Positions 1-9,730 are shown, counted from the first letter of the stretch. The stretch: 64,000 nucleotides of DNA from CAYQTL01 sp964420405 (GCA_964420405.1 CAYQTL010000013.1:1-64000); one strand, 5' to 3'. The notes: generated from the letters alone by a model not told the origin. Program-made: numbers and translations.

Positions 1-2986
1 CGTGCAGCTCCGCCAGCCGCCGCGCGATCTCCGCGTCGTCGGGCGCCAGCTCGAGCGCCCTCCGCAGCAGGCCGGCGGCCTCGTCCGGCCTCCCGCCGGC
101 CGCCACCGCCTCTCCCAGCGCGGCGACCACCCGCGGGCTCGCCGGGACCACCTCGAGGTGGGCCCGGTACGAGGCCTCGGCCTCCGCCGCCCGCCCGCTC
201 GCCAGCGCGGCGTCGCCGTGCAGCAGCAGCACCTCCGGGATGCGGTCGGCCAGCACCACTGCCGCCTCGAGATGGGGCGCCGCCTCGCCGGGACGGCCCG
301 CCGCGAGCAGTGCGCGGCCGAGCTCGAGGCGGGCGGGCGCCGACCGCGGGAGCAGCTCCGTCGCGACCCGCAGCCGCTCGAGTACGCCGCCGGTGTCACC
401 CCGGGCGGCGGCGACCGCGGCGTCCTCGAACGCCGCCTGGGCGCGGAAGATCCGGATGTCCTCGGCGAGCCGCTCGGGTCCGGGGTGCCGGGGGTCGGTC
501 GCCGCCGCCCGCCGGTAGAACTCGAGCGCCAGCTCGGGGTCGCCGTCGAGCAGCGCGAGCTGGCCGGACAGGATCCTGCGCACGCACTCCCGGAGGGTGT
601 CGCGCGCCGGGCCCGGCGCCGGCGGACCGAACCGGCTCAGGATGAGCCGCACGGTCTCCCTCCAGTAGGCGTCGGCCGCCACCTCCACGCCCCGGGCCGG
701 GTACTCCAGGACCGGCCGGTCGTCGCTGTTGACCTCGGCGCCGGCCGCGAGGGCCGCGATGTCGGCGCCGTCGAGCACCCGGACCGACGCGAGCACCTCC
801 GGGTCGCCGTACCCGATGTCCGCGAGACCTGCCGACACTTCCGCCGGCCATCCTCCGGCCCGCAGCCGCGCCAGCGCCGCTTCCTGCGGATCGAGGCTGC
901 CGACCAACACGCCGTGCTTGTTGAGGCAGTTGGTGGCGAGCCAGAAGCTGACGTGGGGGAACACCGACCTGTAGGTGGCGAGCACGACCCGCAGGCTCTC
1001 GGGCGGCAGGTCGACCGGAACCCAGGTGGAGACGATCCCGCCGGGCGCCAACCGGTTCCGGCACGCCGCCAGGTGGTCGGCGGAGTACAGCAGCGACGAC
1101 CCGGCGATGCCGGGGTAGGTCGAGTCGTTGAGGATGACGTCGTAGGTGCTCCGGCTCGTCCGGACCCAGTTGCGGGCGTCGGCGAACACCGCCCGCCAGC
1201 CGTCGGTGGCGAACTGGGGGAAGTGCCGCGACGCGAAGCGCACGACGTCCGGGTTGATCTCCGCGACGTCGAACCGGAGCCCGGGATGGCGCAGCACCTC
1301 GAAGGTCGTCTCGCCGCTGCCGAACCCGACCTGGAGCACGCTCCCGGCGGAGCCGTGCAGCAGCAGCGGCAGGTGGGCCTGCATCCGCTGGGTCGTGCGC
1401 AGGTCGGGCGAGGTGCCGGCCACGTCGACCCCGTCCACCGCGATCATCCGGTAGCCCGCCGCCACCGGCGGCACGCCCCGCCACGGCTCGGTGACCGCCG
1501 ACACCACCGGCAGCGGCGGCACATCGGAGATCGTGACCGTGCCGCGCACGCCCTCCTCGACCGCCACCGTCACCGCATGGGGGTTGCGCCGGCCCGCCAG
1601 GGCCCCGGCCAGCTGCGGCGAGACGGCCGTCCACAGCCAGCCGACCACCGCCAGCGCGATCGCCGCCGCCACGGCCGGGCGGAGCACACCCCGCCCTTCC
1701 CGCCGCCACGCCAGCACCGCGACGCCCGACGCCGCCGAGATCCCGGCCACCACGACGAGCGTCCGGCCTCCGCCGAGCAGCGGGACCAGCAGGTACCCCG
1801 CCGTCAGCGCGCCGCAGATGTTGCCCAGCGTCGTGGCGGCGTACAGGCTCCCGACGCCACGTGCCGCACCCTCACGACCGGGGACCGCACCCGTCGCCGC
1901 CGGCAGGGCCGCGCCCATCAGCAGCCCCGGCACGAGCAGCACCGCCGCCGCGATGGCCCCGCGCCCGATCCAGGACGAGAACGGGTCCTCGCCCGGGGCG
2001 ACCGCCGACAGCAGCTGCACCGCGCGGTCGAGCCGCACAAGCACGACCACGGTGGCGCCGACAGCCAGGGCGACGGCGAGCTGGATCCACCCGAACGCCG
2101 CCAGGTGCCGCCGGCGGTCCGGTACCAGCCGCGGAAACAGCACGCTGCCCACGCCGAGGGCCAGCAGGAGCGACCCGAGCACCAGCGTGAACGACAGAAT
2201 GTTGCTGTCGAGCACGAACGCGAGCACCCGGATCCACACGATCTCGGCCGCCAGCACCGCGAACCCGGACACGAACACGGCGGCCAGGACCGGTCGCGGC
2301 ACCACCCCGTCGCCGCGCACCCGCGGTCCGCGGGACGCCGGCGGCGCCCCCTCCGGCAGCAGCAGCGCTCCGAGCGCCGCCGCGAGCCCCATCCCGCACC
2401 CGATCCGCAGGGTCGCCTCCACCCCCACCGAGCGGATCAGCCAGCCTCCCGCCGCCAGCACCCCGACCACGGCGCCGATGGTGTTGGCGCCGTACAGCGA
2501 GCCGAACACCCGCCCGATCTCGGCGTCAGTCGCGATCCGGGCGCGGCACAGCACCGGCAGCGTCGCCCCCATCAGGCTCGTCGGAGCGACAACCAGCACG
2601 AGCGCCGCCATCCACCGGAGCAGCGACGCCCAGGCGGTCTCGGTCCAGCCCGCCCCTGCCAGCATCGGCAGCATCCGGTCCACCGCCGCCACCTGCGCCG
2701 GCGACGTCCAGACCAGCACCACGACCGCGATCTCGAGCAGCGCGTAGGCGCGGACCGGCCGCCTCAGGAGGTCGGCGTACCGGCCCGCCACCCCTGCGCC
2801 GAGCCCGAGTCCGGCCATGAACCCGGCGAGCACCGCCGCGTTGGTGTGCACGGTGTGACCGAACAGATCCTGGAAGATCCGCGACCATGCGGTCTCGTAG
2901 ACCAGGCCCGACGCCCCGGACAGCAGGAACAGCAGCGCCAGGGGCAGCACCGCCGGCGACGGGCCCTCCGGGGCGGCTCGGCTCAC
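1..2986 (-). CDS. Membrane spermidine-synthase-like protein with C-terminal TPRs (partial, 3' end missing)
   Basis: The frame runs off the left edge, so the C-terminus is missing; about 995 codons are visible. The first ~480 residues are a string of hydrophobic helices of the fused MFS/spermidine synthase type. They open with a membrane segment rich in Leu, then LSGASGLVYETAWSR. A methyltransferase-like fold follows near residue 545 (VLQVGFGSGETTFEV, then VAEINPDVV and ILNDSTYPGIAG). The classical GGGDG nucleotide motif is altered to GFGSGE. From about residue 780 the protein becomes TPR-like helical repeats. The GTG start overlaps the stop of the upstream secreted-protein gene as GTGA, which implies translational coupling. 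Real polyamine synthesis is doubtful for this membrane family. An uncharacterised SAM-dependent membrane protein is the safest reading. Confidence 0.8.
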   Translation of the reverse strand, partial: MSRAAPEGPSPAVLPLALLFLLSGASGLVYETAWSRIFQDLFGHTVHTNAAVLAGFMAGLGLGAGVAGRYADLLRRPVRAYALLEIAVVVLVWTSPAQVAAVDRMLPMLAGAGWTETAWASLLRWMAALVLVVAPTSLMGATLPVLCRARIATDAEIGRVFGSLYGANTIGAVVGVLAAGGWLIRSVGVEATLRIGCGMGLAAALGALLLPEGAPPASRGPRVRGDGVVPRPVLAAVFVSGFAVLAAEIVWIRVLAFVLDSNILSFTLVLGSLLLALGVGSVLFPRLVPDRRRHLAAFGWIQLAVALAVGATVVVLVRLDRAVQLLSAVAPGEDPFSSWIGRGAIAAAVLLVPGLLMGAALPAATGAVPGREGAARGVGSLYAATTLGNICGALTAGYLLVPLLGGGRTLVVVAGISAASGVAVLAWRREGRGVLRPAVAAAIALAVVGWLWTAVSPQLAGALAGRRNPHAVTVAVEEGVRGTVTISDVPPLPVVSAVTEPWRGVPPVAAGYRMIAVDGVDVAGTSPDLRTTQRMQAHLPLLLHGSAGSVLQVGFGSGETTFEVLRHPGLRFDVAEINPDVVRFASRHFPQFATDGWRAVFADARNWVRTSRSTYDVILNDSTYPGIAGSSLLYSADHLAACRNRLAPGGIVSTWVPVDLPPESLRVVLATYRSVFPHVSFWLATNCLNKHGVLVGSLDPQEAALARLRAGGWPAEVSAGLADIGYGDPEVLASVRVLDGADIAALAAGAEVNSDDRPVLEYPARGVEVAADAYWRETVRLILSRFGPPAPGPARDTLRECVRRILSGQLALLDGDPELALEFYRRAAATDPRHPGPERLAEDIRIFRAQAAFEDAAVAAARGDTGGVLERLRVATELLPRSAPARLELGRALLAAGRPGEAAPHLEAAVVLADRIPEVLLLHGDAALASGRAAEAEASYRAHLEVVPASPRVVAALGEAVAAGGRPDEAAGLLRRALELAPDDAEIARRLAELH

Positions 2987-4143
2987 CGGCCGGCCGTCGC
3001 CGACCAGGCCCCGAGGTCACCGCCCTCGAAGCCGTCGACGAACACCAGGAACGCGGAGATCTCGGGCAGCCTCCAGACCTGGAGCCCGGCGGCATTGGAG
3101 GTCCCCACGTAGAGTCGTCCCCCGAGCGTCGCCATGGCCCCCGCGGACTCGTTGGCCGCGTCGCCGAAACCGGCGGCCGTGTACGGCTGCCATGATCCGC
3201 CGAGCACGTCGCCCCACACCACGCCTCCCGACGTCGGGCTCGACGTCCCGGCGGCCAGGAACCCGTCGATCGAGGCCATCGCCGCCACCGCCTCGTGGGT
3301 AGGATCGCCGAAGCCGCCGGTCGCGGAGGCGGTCCACGACGTGCCGTCGGGCGATCGCCACAGCTCGGCGCCGCCGGCGACATTGGTGGTGCCCACCCAC
3401 AGCTCGCCGCCGTGGACCGTCGCCGCCGGGATCGAGGTGGTGTCGGCGCTGCCGAAGCCGGGCGCCGCGGCGAGCTCCCAGCTCGTCCCGTTCGCGGTGC
3501 GGGCGAGATGGGCGCCGGTCGCGTTGCTGGTCCCGACGTACAGCCGGCCGTCGAAAACCACCAGCACGGACGCCGCCCGGTTGTCGAGGTCGCCGAAGCC
3601 GTCGACGTTGACCTGGAACCAGGCGACGCCGTCGTCGGTTCGCCATACCTGGGTTCCCGTGACGGAGTTGGCGGTGCCGGCGTACAGGTGCCCGCCGAGC
3701 ACCGCCAGGCCGTAGGTGGCCGAGCTGGCCGGATCCCCGAACCCGTCGGCGTTGACCTGGCTCCACGCCGAGCCGTCCGGGCTGCGCCACACCTCGGTGC
3801 CGGTCGCCGAGTTTCCGGTCGCCGCATACAGCTGGTCCCCGAACACCGCCATGGCGTAGACGCCGGTGTTGCCCGGATCGCCGAGACCGTCCGCGCCCAC
3901 CTGCTCCCAGGTGACGCCGTCGACGGTCCGCCACAGCTCGCATCCGGTCGCCCAGTTCAGGGTCCCGGCGACGAGGACAGCGCCGTGCCCGGCCATGGCG
4001 CCGACCGCCGTGTTGCCCGCGTCTCCGAAGCCAGCGCCGGTCGGCGCCGCCGGGCCCACCACCTGCTCCCACAGGTCCGTCGCCGCGACCGGTCCCGCCG
4101 CCGCCACCGCCACCGCCACGATGGTCGCGATCGTCCGCCCCAT
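2983..4143 (-). CDS. Secreted seven-repeat beta-propeller-like protein with DGFE C-terminal tag
   Basis: This is a 386-residue protein with a signal peptide (MGRTIATIVAVAVAAAG, cleavage probably after VAA). It then has seven repeats of about 47 residues. Each has a core like W-x-Q-V-x-x-D-G-F-G-D-x-x-N, then A-M-A, L-Y-A-G-T-x-N and V-W-R-T-x-D-G. Seven such units fit a seven-bladed propeller, which is inference. It ends in VFVDGFEGGDLGAWSATAGR, the tail shared with five other secreted proteins in this window. The ATG has a strong ribosome site (GGAGGAGGAGC just upstream). Its stop overlaps the start of the downstream membrane protein, so the two are probably made together. No enzymatic motif is visible; an extracellular or surface role is likely. 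Confidence 0.85.
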   Translation of the reverse strand: MGRTIATIVAVAVAAAGPVAATDLWEQVVGPAAPTGAGFGDAGNTAVGAMAGHGAVLVAGTLNWATGCELWRTVDGVTWEQVGADGLGDPGNTGVYAMAVFGDQLYAATGNSATGTEVWRSPDGSAWSQVNADGFGDPASSATYGLAVLGGHLYAGTANSVTGTQVWRTDDGVAWFQVNVDGFGDLDNRAASVLVVFDGRLYVGTSNATGAHLARTANGTSWELAAAPGFGSADTTSIPAATVHGGELWVGTTNVAGGAELWRSPDGTSWTASATGGFGDPTHEAVAAMASIDGFLAAGTSSPTSGGVVWGDVLGGSWQPYTAAGFGDAANESAGAMATLGGRLYVGTSNAAGLQVWRLPEISAFLVFVDGFEGGDLGAWSATAGR

Positions 4144-4212
4144 GCTCCTCCTCCGAGCCTCTCGGGACGATGGTACCTCCCCCGCGCCCGCCTCCGCGAT
4201 GCAGCGTCCGGT

Positions 4213-4242
4213 CCCGATCCCGATCCCGTTCCCGTTCCCGAT
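4213..4242. repeat. Degenerate hexamer tandem repeat (CCCGWT)5
   Basis: Five tandem hexamers, CCCGAT CCCGAT CCCGTT CCCGTT CCCGAT, lie in the gap between the divergent genes starting at 4143 and 4387. A short reverse-oriented copy (two GGGATC units) follows near 4328-4342. Similar tracts occur in other gaps of this window. Confidence 0.8.
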
Positions 4243-4367
4243 GGCGGAGGGGTGTCCGGCTGTGACGACGACTCGAGGGTCCTCTCCGACTCCGACCGGA
4301 TCGTCCCTGCGGAATCTCCCATGACGTCGGGATCGGGATCGGAGCGGAGAACCCCTCCCCACTGCGC

Positions 4368-4373
4368 TATAGT
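4368..4373 (+). promoter_or_regulatory. Candidate -10 element TATAGT for the glycosyltransferase gene
   Basis: TATAGT lies 13 bases upstream of the ATG at 4387 in an otherwise very GC-rich stretch. Transcription would start only a few bases before the start codon. No purine-rich ribosome site fits between, so the message may be almost leaderless. No clear -35 was seen. Confidence 0.4.
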
Positions 4374-4386
4374 CGGCACCCCGAAG

Positions 4387-6672
4387 ATGCGCATCCTGCT
4401 CGTGGTCCACGGCTTCCCGCCCACCAGTCTGGGGGGGACCGAGATCTACACCCGCGACCTCGCCCTCGCCCTGCACCGGGGCCACGGCCACGAGGTGTGG
4501 GTGCTGACCCGGGAGGCCAACCCCTCGCGTCCCGAGCACGAGCTCCGGGAGGACGACCGCGACGGCCTGCGGGTGGTGACGGTCAACAACACCTTCCGCG
4601 GCTGCCGGTCGTTCGCCGATACCTACCGCAACCCGGAGATCCGCCGCCTCGCCGGGGAGCTGCTGGACCGCGTGCGGCCCGAGGTCGCACACCTCCAGCA
4701 CCTCACCTGCCTGTCGACCGGAATCGTCGACGAGCTCGCCACCCGCGGCATCCCGTCGGTGCTGACCCTCAACGACTACTGGATGATCTGCCACCGGGGC
4801 CAGCTGCTCGACGTCGACCTGCGCCGCTGCCCCGGCCCCCAGGTCAGCTGCGGCCGCTGCATCCTGCCCCACGCCGGCGGCGGCGACGGCTTCTTCCGCG
4901 CCGCGGGCGCGGTGCGGTGGCTCGAAGGTCGGCTTCCCGGACGCCTCGCGGCTCCGCTGCGCCGGGCGGCCGAGCGCACCGCCGGAGGCCTCGCGCGCCT
5001 CGACGTGGCCGACCGCGAGGGCGAGCGCCGCCGCATGCACATGCTCCGCATCGCCGGCACGGTCGACCGCATCCAGTGCCCGTCACGGACCCTGCGCGAC
5101 CGGTTCGAGGCGTTCGGCGTCCCGCGGGAGCGGCTGCACCTCGTCGAGCAGGGGATCGACCACCGCCCGCTGGCCGGGCTGGCGGGACGCGCGCCACGCC
5201 TCCCCTGCCGGCCCCTGCGGATCGGCTTCCTCGGCAGCATGATCGTCTCCAAGGCACCGCACCTCCTGCTGGAGGCGTTCGCCGGAATGCCCGAGGGCGC
5301 CGCCACCCTCGAGATCTACGGCGGCTTCGGCGGCTACCACGGCGACGACGGGTACCGGGCGCAGGTCGCGCCGCTGCTCGACCGGCCGGGCGTCCGCCAC
5401 CACGGCCCGGTGCCGCGGGAGCGTCTCGCCGAGGCGTTCGGCGCGATCGACGCGCTGGTGGTGCCGTCCACCTGGCTCGAGAACGCGCCCTTCGTCATCC
5501 GCGAGGCGTTCGTCGCCGGCGTGCCGGTGGTCGCCTCGGGGCACGGCGGGATGGCGGAGATGGTACGCGACGGGGTCGACGGGCTGCTGTTCGAGCCCGG
5601 CGACGCGGCCTCGCTCCGCTCCGCGCTCCACCGCCTGGCGGAGGAGCCCGGCATGCTGGAGCGGCTCCGCGCGGGACGGCCGACGGTGGCCACCATCGAG
5701 CAGGACGCGGCACGACACGACGAGCTGTCGCGGCAGCTCGCCGCGCAGGCCGGCCCCCCCCGGCGCCCCCGGCTCGCGGCCGTGGTGCTCAACTACCGCA
5801 CCCCGCGGGAGACGACCCTCGCCGTCCGCTCCCTCACGTCGTCCGAGCGCCCGCCCGACGACGTCGTGGTGGTCGACAACGGCTCGGACGACGGTTCCCC
5901 GGAGCTGCTGGCGAGGCTGGCGGGGTCCCGCCTCGTCGAGACCGGAGCCAATCTCGGCTTCTCGGCCGGCGCCAACGCCGGGATCCGCGCCGCCCTCGGC
6001 GGCGGCGCCGACGCGGTGCTGCTGCTCAACGGCGACGTCATGCTCGCGGGGGACGCGGTCGGCCGGCTCGAGGCGGCTCTCGACGACCCGCGGACGGGCA
6101 TCGCCGGCGCCCTCGTGCTCGACCGCGCCGACCCGCTGAAGGTAGCCTCCGCCGGGATGTCGTTCCACCGGCTCACCGGCCGGATGCGGCACAGGCTCGC
6201 CGGCGAGCCGTCGCGGCGCACCTCCGCGGGAGGGGCGGCTCCGGTCGACGCGGTGATGGGATGTGCCATGCTGATCCGGTCCGCCGTCCTCGAGGAGACC
6301 GGCGGCTTCGACGACGACTTCTTCTTCTCCTTCGAGGACCTCGACCTGTGCCTCCGGGCGGCGCGGCACGGCTTCCGCACGGTGTGCGTGCCGGGCGCGT
6401 TCGCCTACCACGCCGGGAGCCTGTCGATCGGCGCGGTGTCGCCGGCGCGGCTGTACTTCGCGACCCGCAACCACCTGCTGGTCGTGCGCCGCTCGAGCCC
6501 GCTGGCACCGCCGCTCGACGCCGCCCGCGCGGCGACTGTTGTGCTGCTCAACCTCGCCCACGCCGTCCGCTGCGGCTGGATGCCGGCCGCGACAGGCCTG
6601 CGCGCCTGTCTGCGCGGTGCCCGTGACCACCGCCGGCGGCGGTACGGCCCGATGCCCGAGAGGCTCCCGTGA
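4387..6672 (+). CDS. Bifunctional glycosyltransferase, GT4 domain fused to GT2 domain
   Basis: The protein has 761 residues and two catalytic modules. Residues 1 to about 455 look like a GT4 (GT-B) transferase: MRILLVVHGFPPTSLGGTE at the N-terminus, and late in the domain the donor-site stretch PSTWLENAPFVIREAF followed by GVPVVAS. From about residue 460 a GT2 (GT-A, rhamnosyltransferase-like) domain begins with VVLNYRTPRETT. It continues with VVVDNGSDDGS, the metal-site-like LLLNGDVML and FEDLDLCLRA. Such fusions build surface polysaccharide or O-antigen-like glycans. The sugar specificity cannot be read from sequence. The start is the ATG opening the GT4 fold; longer upstream extensions are low-complexity and were not used. 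The stop overlaps the next gene (GTGA), so the two are coupled. Confidence 0.88.
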   Translation: MRILLVVHGFPPTSLGGTEIYTRDLALALHRGHGHEVWVLTREANPSRPEHELREDDRDGLRVVTVNNTFRGCRSFADTYRNPEIRRLAGELLDRVRPEVAHLQHLTCLSTGIVDELATRGIPSVLTLNDYWMICHRGQLLDVDLRRCPGPQVSCGRCILPHAGGGDGFFRAAGAVRWLEGRLPGRLAAPLRRAAERTAGGLARLDVADREGERRRMHMLRIAGTVDRIQCPSRTLRDRFEAFGVPRERLHLVEQGIDHRPLAGLAGRAPRLPCRPLRIGFLGSMIVSKAPHLLLEAFAGMPEGAATLEIYGGFGGYHGDDGYRAQVAPLLDRPGVRHHGPVPRERLAEAFGAIDALVVPSTWLENAPFVIREAFVAGVPVVASGHGGMAEMVRDGVDGLLFEPGDAASLRSALHRLAEEPGMLERLRAGRPTVATIEQDAARHDELSRQLAAQAGPPRRPRLAAVVLNYRTPRETTLAVRSLTSSERPPDDVVVVDNGSDDGSPELLARLAGSRLVETGANLGFSAGANAGIRAALGGGADAVLLLNGDVMLAGDAVGRLEAALDDPRTGIAGALVLDRADPLKVASAGMSFHRLTGRMRHRLAGEPSRRTSAGGAAPVDAVMGCAMLIRSAVLEETGGFDDDFFFSFEDLDLCLRAARHGFRTVCVPGAFAYHAGSLSIGAVSPARLYFATRNHLLVVRRSSPLAPPLDAARAATVVLLNLAHAVRCGWMPAATGLRACLRGARDHRRRRYGPMPERLP

Positions 6673-8168
6673 TCGCCGGCCGCCTGCCGCTCCTGGCGGC
6701 GGCGCTCCTCGCCCTGGCACCGGCGGCCGCCGCGGACCACGACCTCCGAGTGCTCGTGCCGTCGGTCGCCCGCACCGGCACGAGCGCCGCCGACCGCTGG
6801 TGGAGCGAGCTGGTGATCCACAACCCGATGGACGGGGCGGTGAGAGTGTCCGCGACGTGGATCCCCCGGGGCGACGCGTCGCCCCCGGCCCCCGTCGTGC
6901 TGACCGTCGCCGGCCGCGGCTCGATCCTCGTCGGCGACGTGCTCGACGAGCTGCTCGGCGTCGCCGACGGCGCCGGCGGCCTGCTGCTCGAGCCCGACGG
7001 CCCGATCGTCGCCTCCAGCCGCACGGCGACCACCACGTCCGGCGGACCTCGCCGCGGGCAGCACGTGCCGGGCCTGCCGCTGGCGGAGCTGGCGGGCGTC
7101 CGCCAGAACCTGCTGCCTCACCTCACGCACACCGGCGCGTTCCGCACGAATCTCGGCTTCGTCAACCTCGGCTGGGACGAGCTGCTCGCCTGGACCGTCC
7201 CGATCGCGTTCGGCGTGCCGTCTCCGAAGGCCCGGATGCTCGAGATCCCGGCCGCGGGCGCCGCGCAGCTCGACGGGCTCCTCGGCGAGGCGGGCCCGGT
7301 CGAGGACGGGATGTTCTGGATCGAGACCGACTTCCTGTCCGGACCGTTCGTGGCGTGGGCGTCCGTGATCGACAACCGGACCGGCGACGCGCGCCTCGTG
7401 ACGCCGGTCCGGCCGGTCGAGAGCCAGGCGTACCTGCTCGGCACGGCCCACGGGAACGGGATCGACGCCCGGGCCTGGCGCACCGAGGTCGAGGTCGTCG
7501 GCGACCCATTCCTGCCGGTCCGCTACCGGCTCGAGTGGCTGCCCGCCGGCGCCCACAACGGCAGCCCGGACGCGGTCGAGGTCGAGCTCGGACCCGGCGA
7601 AGCCCGCCGGCACCGGGACGTGGTGGCGACCGATCTCGGCGGAATCGGGATCGGCTCGGTCCGCGTGACCGCGGTCGAGGGCCACGTGCTCGCCTCCGCT
7701 CACACCTTCACCGGCGCCGACGGCGGCACGATCGGCCACCACGTTCGCGCGCTGCACGCCGCCGAGGCGACGCCGTGCCTGCCGGGAGCCCGGGCGGTGG
7801 CGGTCCACCTGCGGGACGACGGCGTCGACGACGACGCCGGGTTCCGAACCGACCTTCTCCTCCAGAGCACCTCGGCCGCACCGATCACCGTCACGGCCGA
7901 GGTGCGGGACGCCGCCGGCGACACGATCGGAGAGCACGCCGTCGACCTGGCCCCGTACGGCTTCGACCGCGTCGAGGGGGTCGCCCGGCGGGTCCGCGCC
8001 GGTGGCGCCGGGGTCGCGGCGGCGACGCTGCGCTGCAGCGGCGCGGGTGGCGCGTTCCTCGCGGTCGCGACGGTGCTCGACGGCATCGACGGCGACCCGA
8101 TCCTCGTCCCCGCCGTGCGGCTCCCCTCCGCTCCCGGTCGCGCCGATCCCGCCGACCCCGCCGAGTGA
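6669..8168 (+). CDS. Secreted protein of unknown function, coupled to the glycosyltransferase
   Basis: This is a 499-residue protein with a clear signal peptide (LPLLAAALLALAPAAAA, then DHDLRVLVPSVARTG). The GTG start overlaps the glycosyltransferase stop. The body is all beta in style. It has a pattern of W-W-S-E-L-V-I-H-N-P, a long stretch ending in a V-x-S-R-T-x-T motif, and a second R-T-N-L-G-F-V-N-L block. The protein at 49963 shows the same order (WVHNP, then VVVSRIYSQTG), so the two look like distant paralogues of one exported family. It lacks the DGFE tail seen on other secreted proteins here. No catalytic residues are evident. Coupling to a glycosyltransferase hints at a cell-surface or glycan-linked role. 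Confidence 0.75.
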   Translation: MIAGRLPLLAAALLALAPAAAADHDLRVLVPSVARTGTSAADRWWSELVIHNPMDGAVRVSATWIPRGDASPPAPVVLTVAGRGSILVGDVLDELLGVADGAGGLLLEPDGPIVASSRTATTTSGGPRRGQHVPGLPLAELAGVRQNLLPHLTHTGAFRTNLGFVNLGWDELLAWTVPIAFGVPSPKARMLEIPAAGAAQLDGLLGEAGPVEDGMFWIETDFLSGPFVAWASVIDNRTGDARLVTPVRPVESQAYLLGTAHGNGIDARAWRTEVEVVGDPFLPVRYRLEWLPAGAHNGSPDAVEVELGPGEARRHRDVVATDLGGIGIGSVRVTAVEGHVLASAHTFTGADGGTIGHHVRALHAAEATPCLPGARAVAVHLRDDGVDDDAGFRTDLLLQSTSAAPITVTAEVRDAAGDTIGEHAVDLAPYGFDRVEGVARRVRAGGAGVAAATLRCSGAGGAFLAVATVLDGIDGDPILVPAVRLPSAPGRADPADPAE

Positions 8169-8183
8169 GATCGTCGCCGTCCT

Positions 8184-8323
8184 CCCGCGTCCGCGCCCGC
8201 GTCCGTGCCCGATTCAGGGGCAGCGTGCAGGGACAGCGGCAGCGTCAGTGACTGTGGAGCTCCGGGGTCACGGAGCTCGCGGCGGGGCCCGGCTCCGATC
8301 CCGATCCCGTTCCCGATCCCGAC
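8184..8323. repeat. Two hexamer tandem tracts in the convergent gap
   Basis: 8184-8213 reads as five YCCGNN hexamers (CCCGCG TCCGCG CCCGCG TCCGTG CCCGAT). 8294-8323 reads as TCCGAT CCCGAT CCCGTT CCCGAT CCCGAC. They lie between two convergently transcribed genes and are the same repeat type as at 4213. Confidence 0.75.
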
Positions 8324-8395
8324 GATCGCCGGCTCGAGGGCAGCGGCAGGATCGCAGGGAACGGGGGCACCTCGGGCAGGAGGGCCACCCGGAAG

Positions 8396-9730
8396 CTACG
8401 GACCTTCGCAAGCGCCGCCGTTGTCGCGGATGGTGTCGAGGAGCACGTCGGACGAGCCGGCCTTGGACAGGAACGCCTCGGCGCCGGCGGCGAGCATCTG
8501 GTCCCTCACGTGGTCCTCGTCGAACATGGACAGGCCGATGACCCGCACGTCGCCCCGGGCGGCGGTGATCCGGCGGGTGGCCTCGCGGCCGCCCATCTCG
8601 GGCATCGAGACGTCCATCAGCACCACGTCGGGTCCGAGCTCAAGGGCCATCTCGACTCCCTCGCGACCGTTCGAGGCCTCGCCCACGATCTCCAGGTCGG
8701 GCTGCCGCGACAGCAGGCTCGACAGCCCGTGGCGCATCACCTGGTGGTCGTCCACCAGCAGGACCCGGATCCGGCCGTCCCGATCCGGCGGCGGCAGCTC
8801 CTCGCCGCTGGCCGCGCCGTCGGGGACCTCCGGCAGCTCCTCGCCGGGCTCGCTGAGCTGCCAGGGCACCTCGACGACGACCTGGGTTCCCTCGCCCGGG
8901 GCGGAAGCGACCTCGAGGCCGCCACCGAGCGCGACCGAGCGCTCGCGGATGCTCACGAGGCCGAGGCCGGTCTCGCGGCGCGACCGCTCGGTGATCCGCT
9001 CCGGGTCGAAGCCCCGCCCGCCGTCGGTCACCACGAGGCGGAGCCGCTCGTCGTCGGCGACCAGCCGGAGCGTCGCCTCGGACACCGCCGAGTGCTTGAC
9101 GACGTTGAACAGCAGCTCGCGCGCCGCCTGGAAGAGGAACACCTCGAGGCGGGGCTCCTCGGGTCGCACCTCTTCGACCAGCGCCGCGACCTCGAGCCCG
9201 TGCATCTCCCCCATCCAGCCCGCCAACCAGCGCAGCGCCTCGGCGAGGCCCTCGCGGTACAGCACCTGCGGGCTCAGCTCCCGCGCCAGGGACCTGGACG
9301 CGCGGATCGCTTCCCCCACCAGCTCACCGAGCTCGCGCAGCTCGGCCGCGACCTCGCCCTCCGCCGTCTCCAGCGTACCCAGGCGAAGCCGGATTCCGAC
9401 CAGGTGCTGCTGGAGGTTGTCGTGCAGGTACTGGGCCATCCGCCGCCGCTCACGCTCCTCCGCGTGGGTCAGCTCCAGCGCCATGGCCCGCAGCTGGCCG
9501 GCGCGCCGCTCGGCCTCGGCGGTCCGCTCCTCGACCCGCTGCTCCAGCTCGCGGTTGAGGCGCCGCAGCTCCTCCTCGGCCTCCCGAAGCCGCAGCAGCG
9601 CCACCTGATGACGACCCACCACGGCATCGACCTCGCCGCCCTGGAGGGCCTCGATGACGTCCTCCGCCCGCGCCAGCCGCCGCCGCAGCTCGTCGACCTC
9701 GGTCCGCATCCGGTCGGCGTCGGCGCTCAT
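8396..9730 (-). CDS. Cytoplasmic hybrid histidine kinase with C-terminal receiver (Kai-linked)
   Basis: A 444-residue protein without membrane segments. Residues 1-90 form a coiled coil that follows a GGEVDAVVG motif often seen before PAS or kinase linkers. Residues 90-160 are a HisKA_3 (NarL-type) dimerisation domain with phospho-acceptor H103 in QYLHDNLQQHL. The ATPase domain (about 195-290) has an N-box (ELLFNVVKHS), DGGRGF and GLGLVSIRER. Residues 320-440 are a receiver: acidic pair D327-D328, phospho-acceptor D373 in LMDVSMPEMG, and Lys in FLSKAG. Its ATG overlaps the kaiB stop (ATGA), making it the third gene of a kaiC-kaiB-kinase operon. By position it is the likely output kinase of the Kai proteins. 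It is not the SasA type, since no KaiB-like sensor domain is present. Confidence 0.88.
   Translation of the reverse strand: MSADADRMRTEVDELRRRLARAEDVIEALQGGEVDAVVGRHQVALLRLREAEEELRRLNRELEQRVEERTAEAERRAGQLRAMALELTHAEERERRRMAQYLHDNLQQHLVGIRLRLGTLETAEGEVAAELRELGELVGEAIRASRSLARELSPQVLYREGLAEALRWLAGWMGEMHGLEVAALVEEVRPEEPRLEVFLFQAARELLFNVVKHSAVSEATLRLVADDERLRLVVTDGGRGFDPERITERSRRETGLGLVSIRERSVALGGGLEVASAPGEGTQVVVEVPWQLSEPGEELPEVPDGAASGEELPPPDRDGRIRVLLVDDHQVMRHGLSSLLSRQPDLEIVGEASNGREGVEMALELGPDVVLMDVSMPEMGGREATRRITAARGDVRVIGLSMFDEDHVRDQMLAAGAEAFLSKAGSSDVLLDTIRDNGGACEGP

Noticed and set aside
2..3112. Very long plus-strand open frame
   Set aside because: Its product is Arg/Pro/Gln-rich without domain pattern; the minus strand there encodes a clear membrane/SAM protein.
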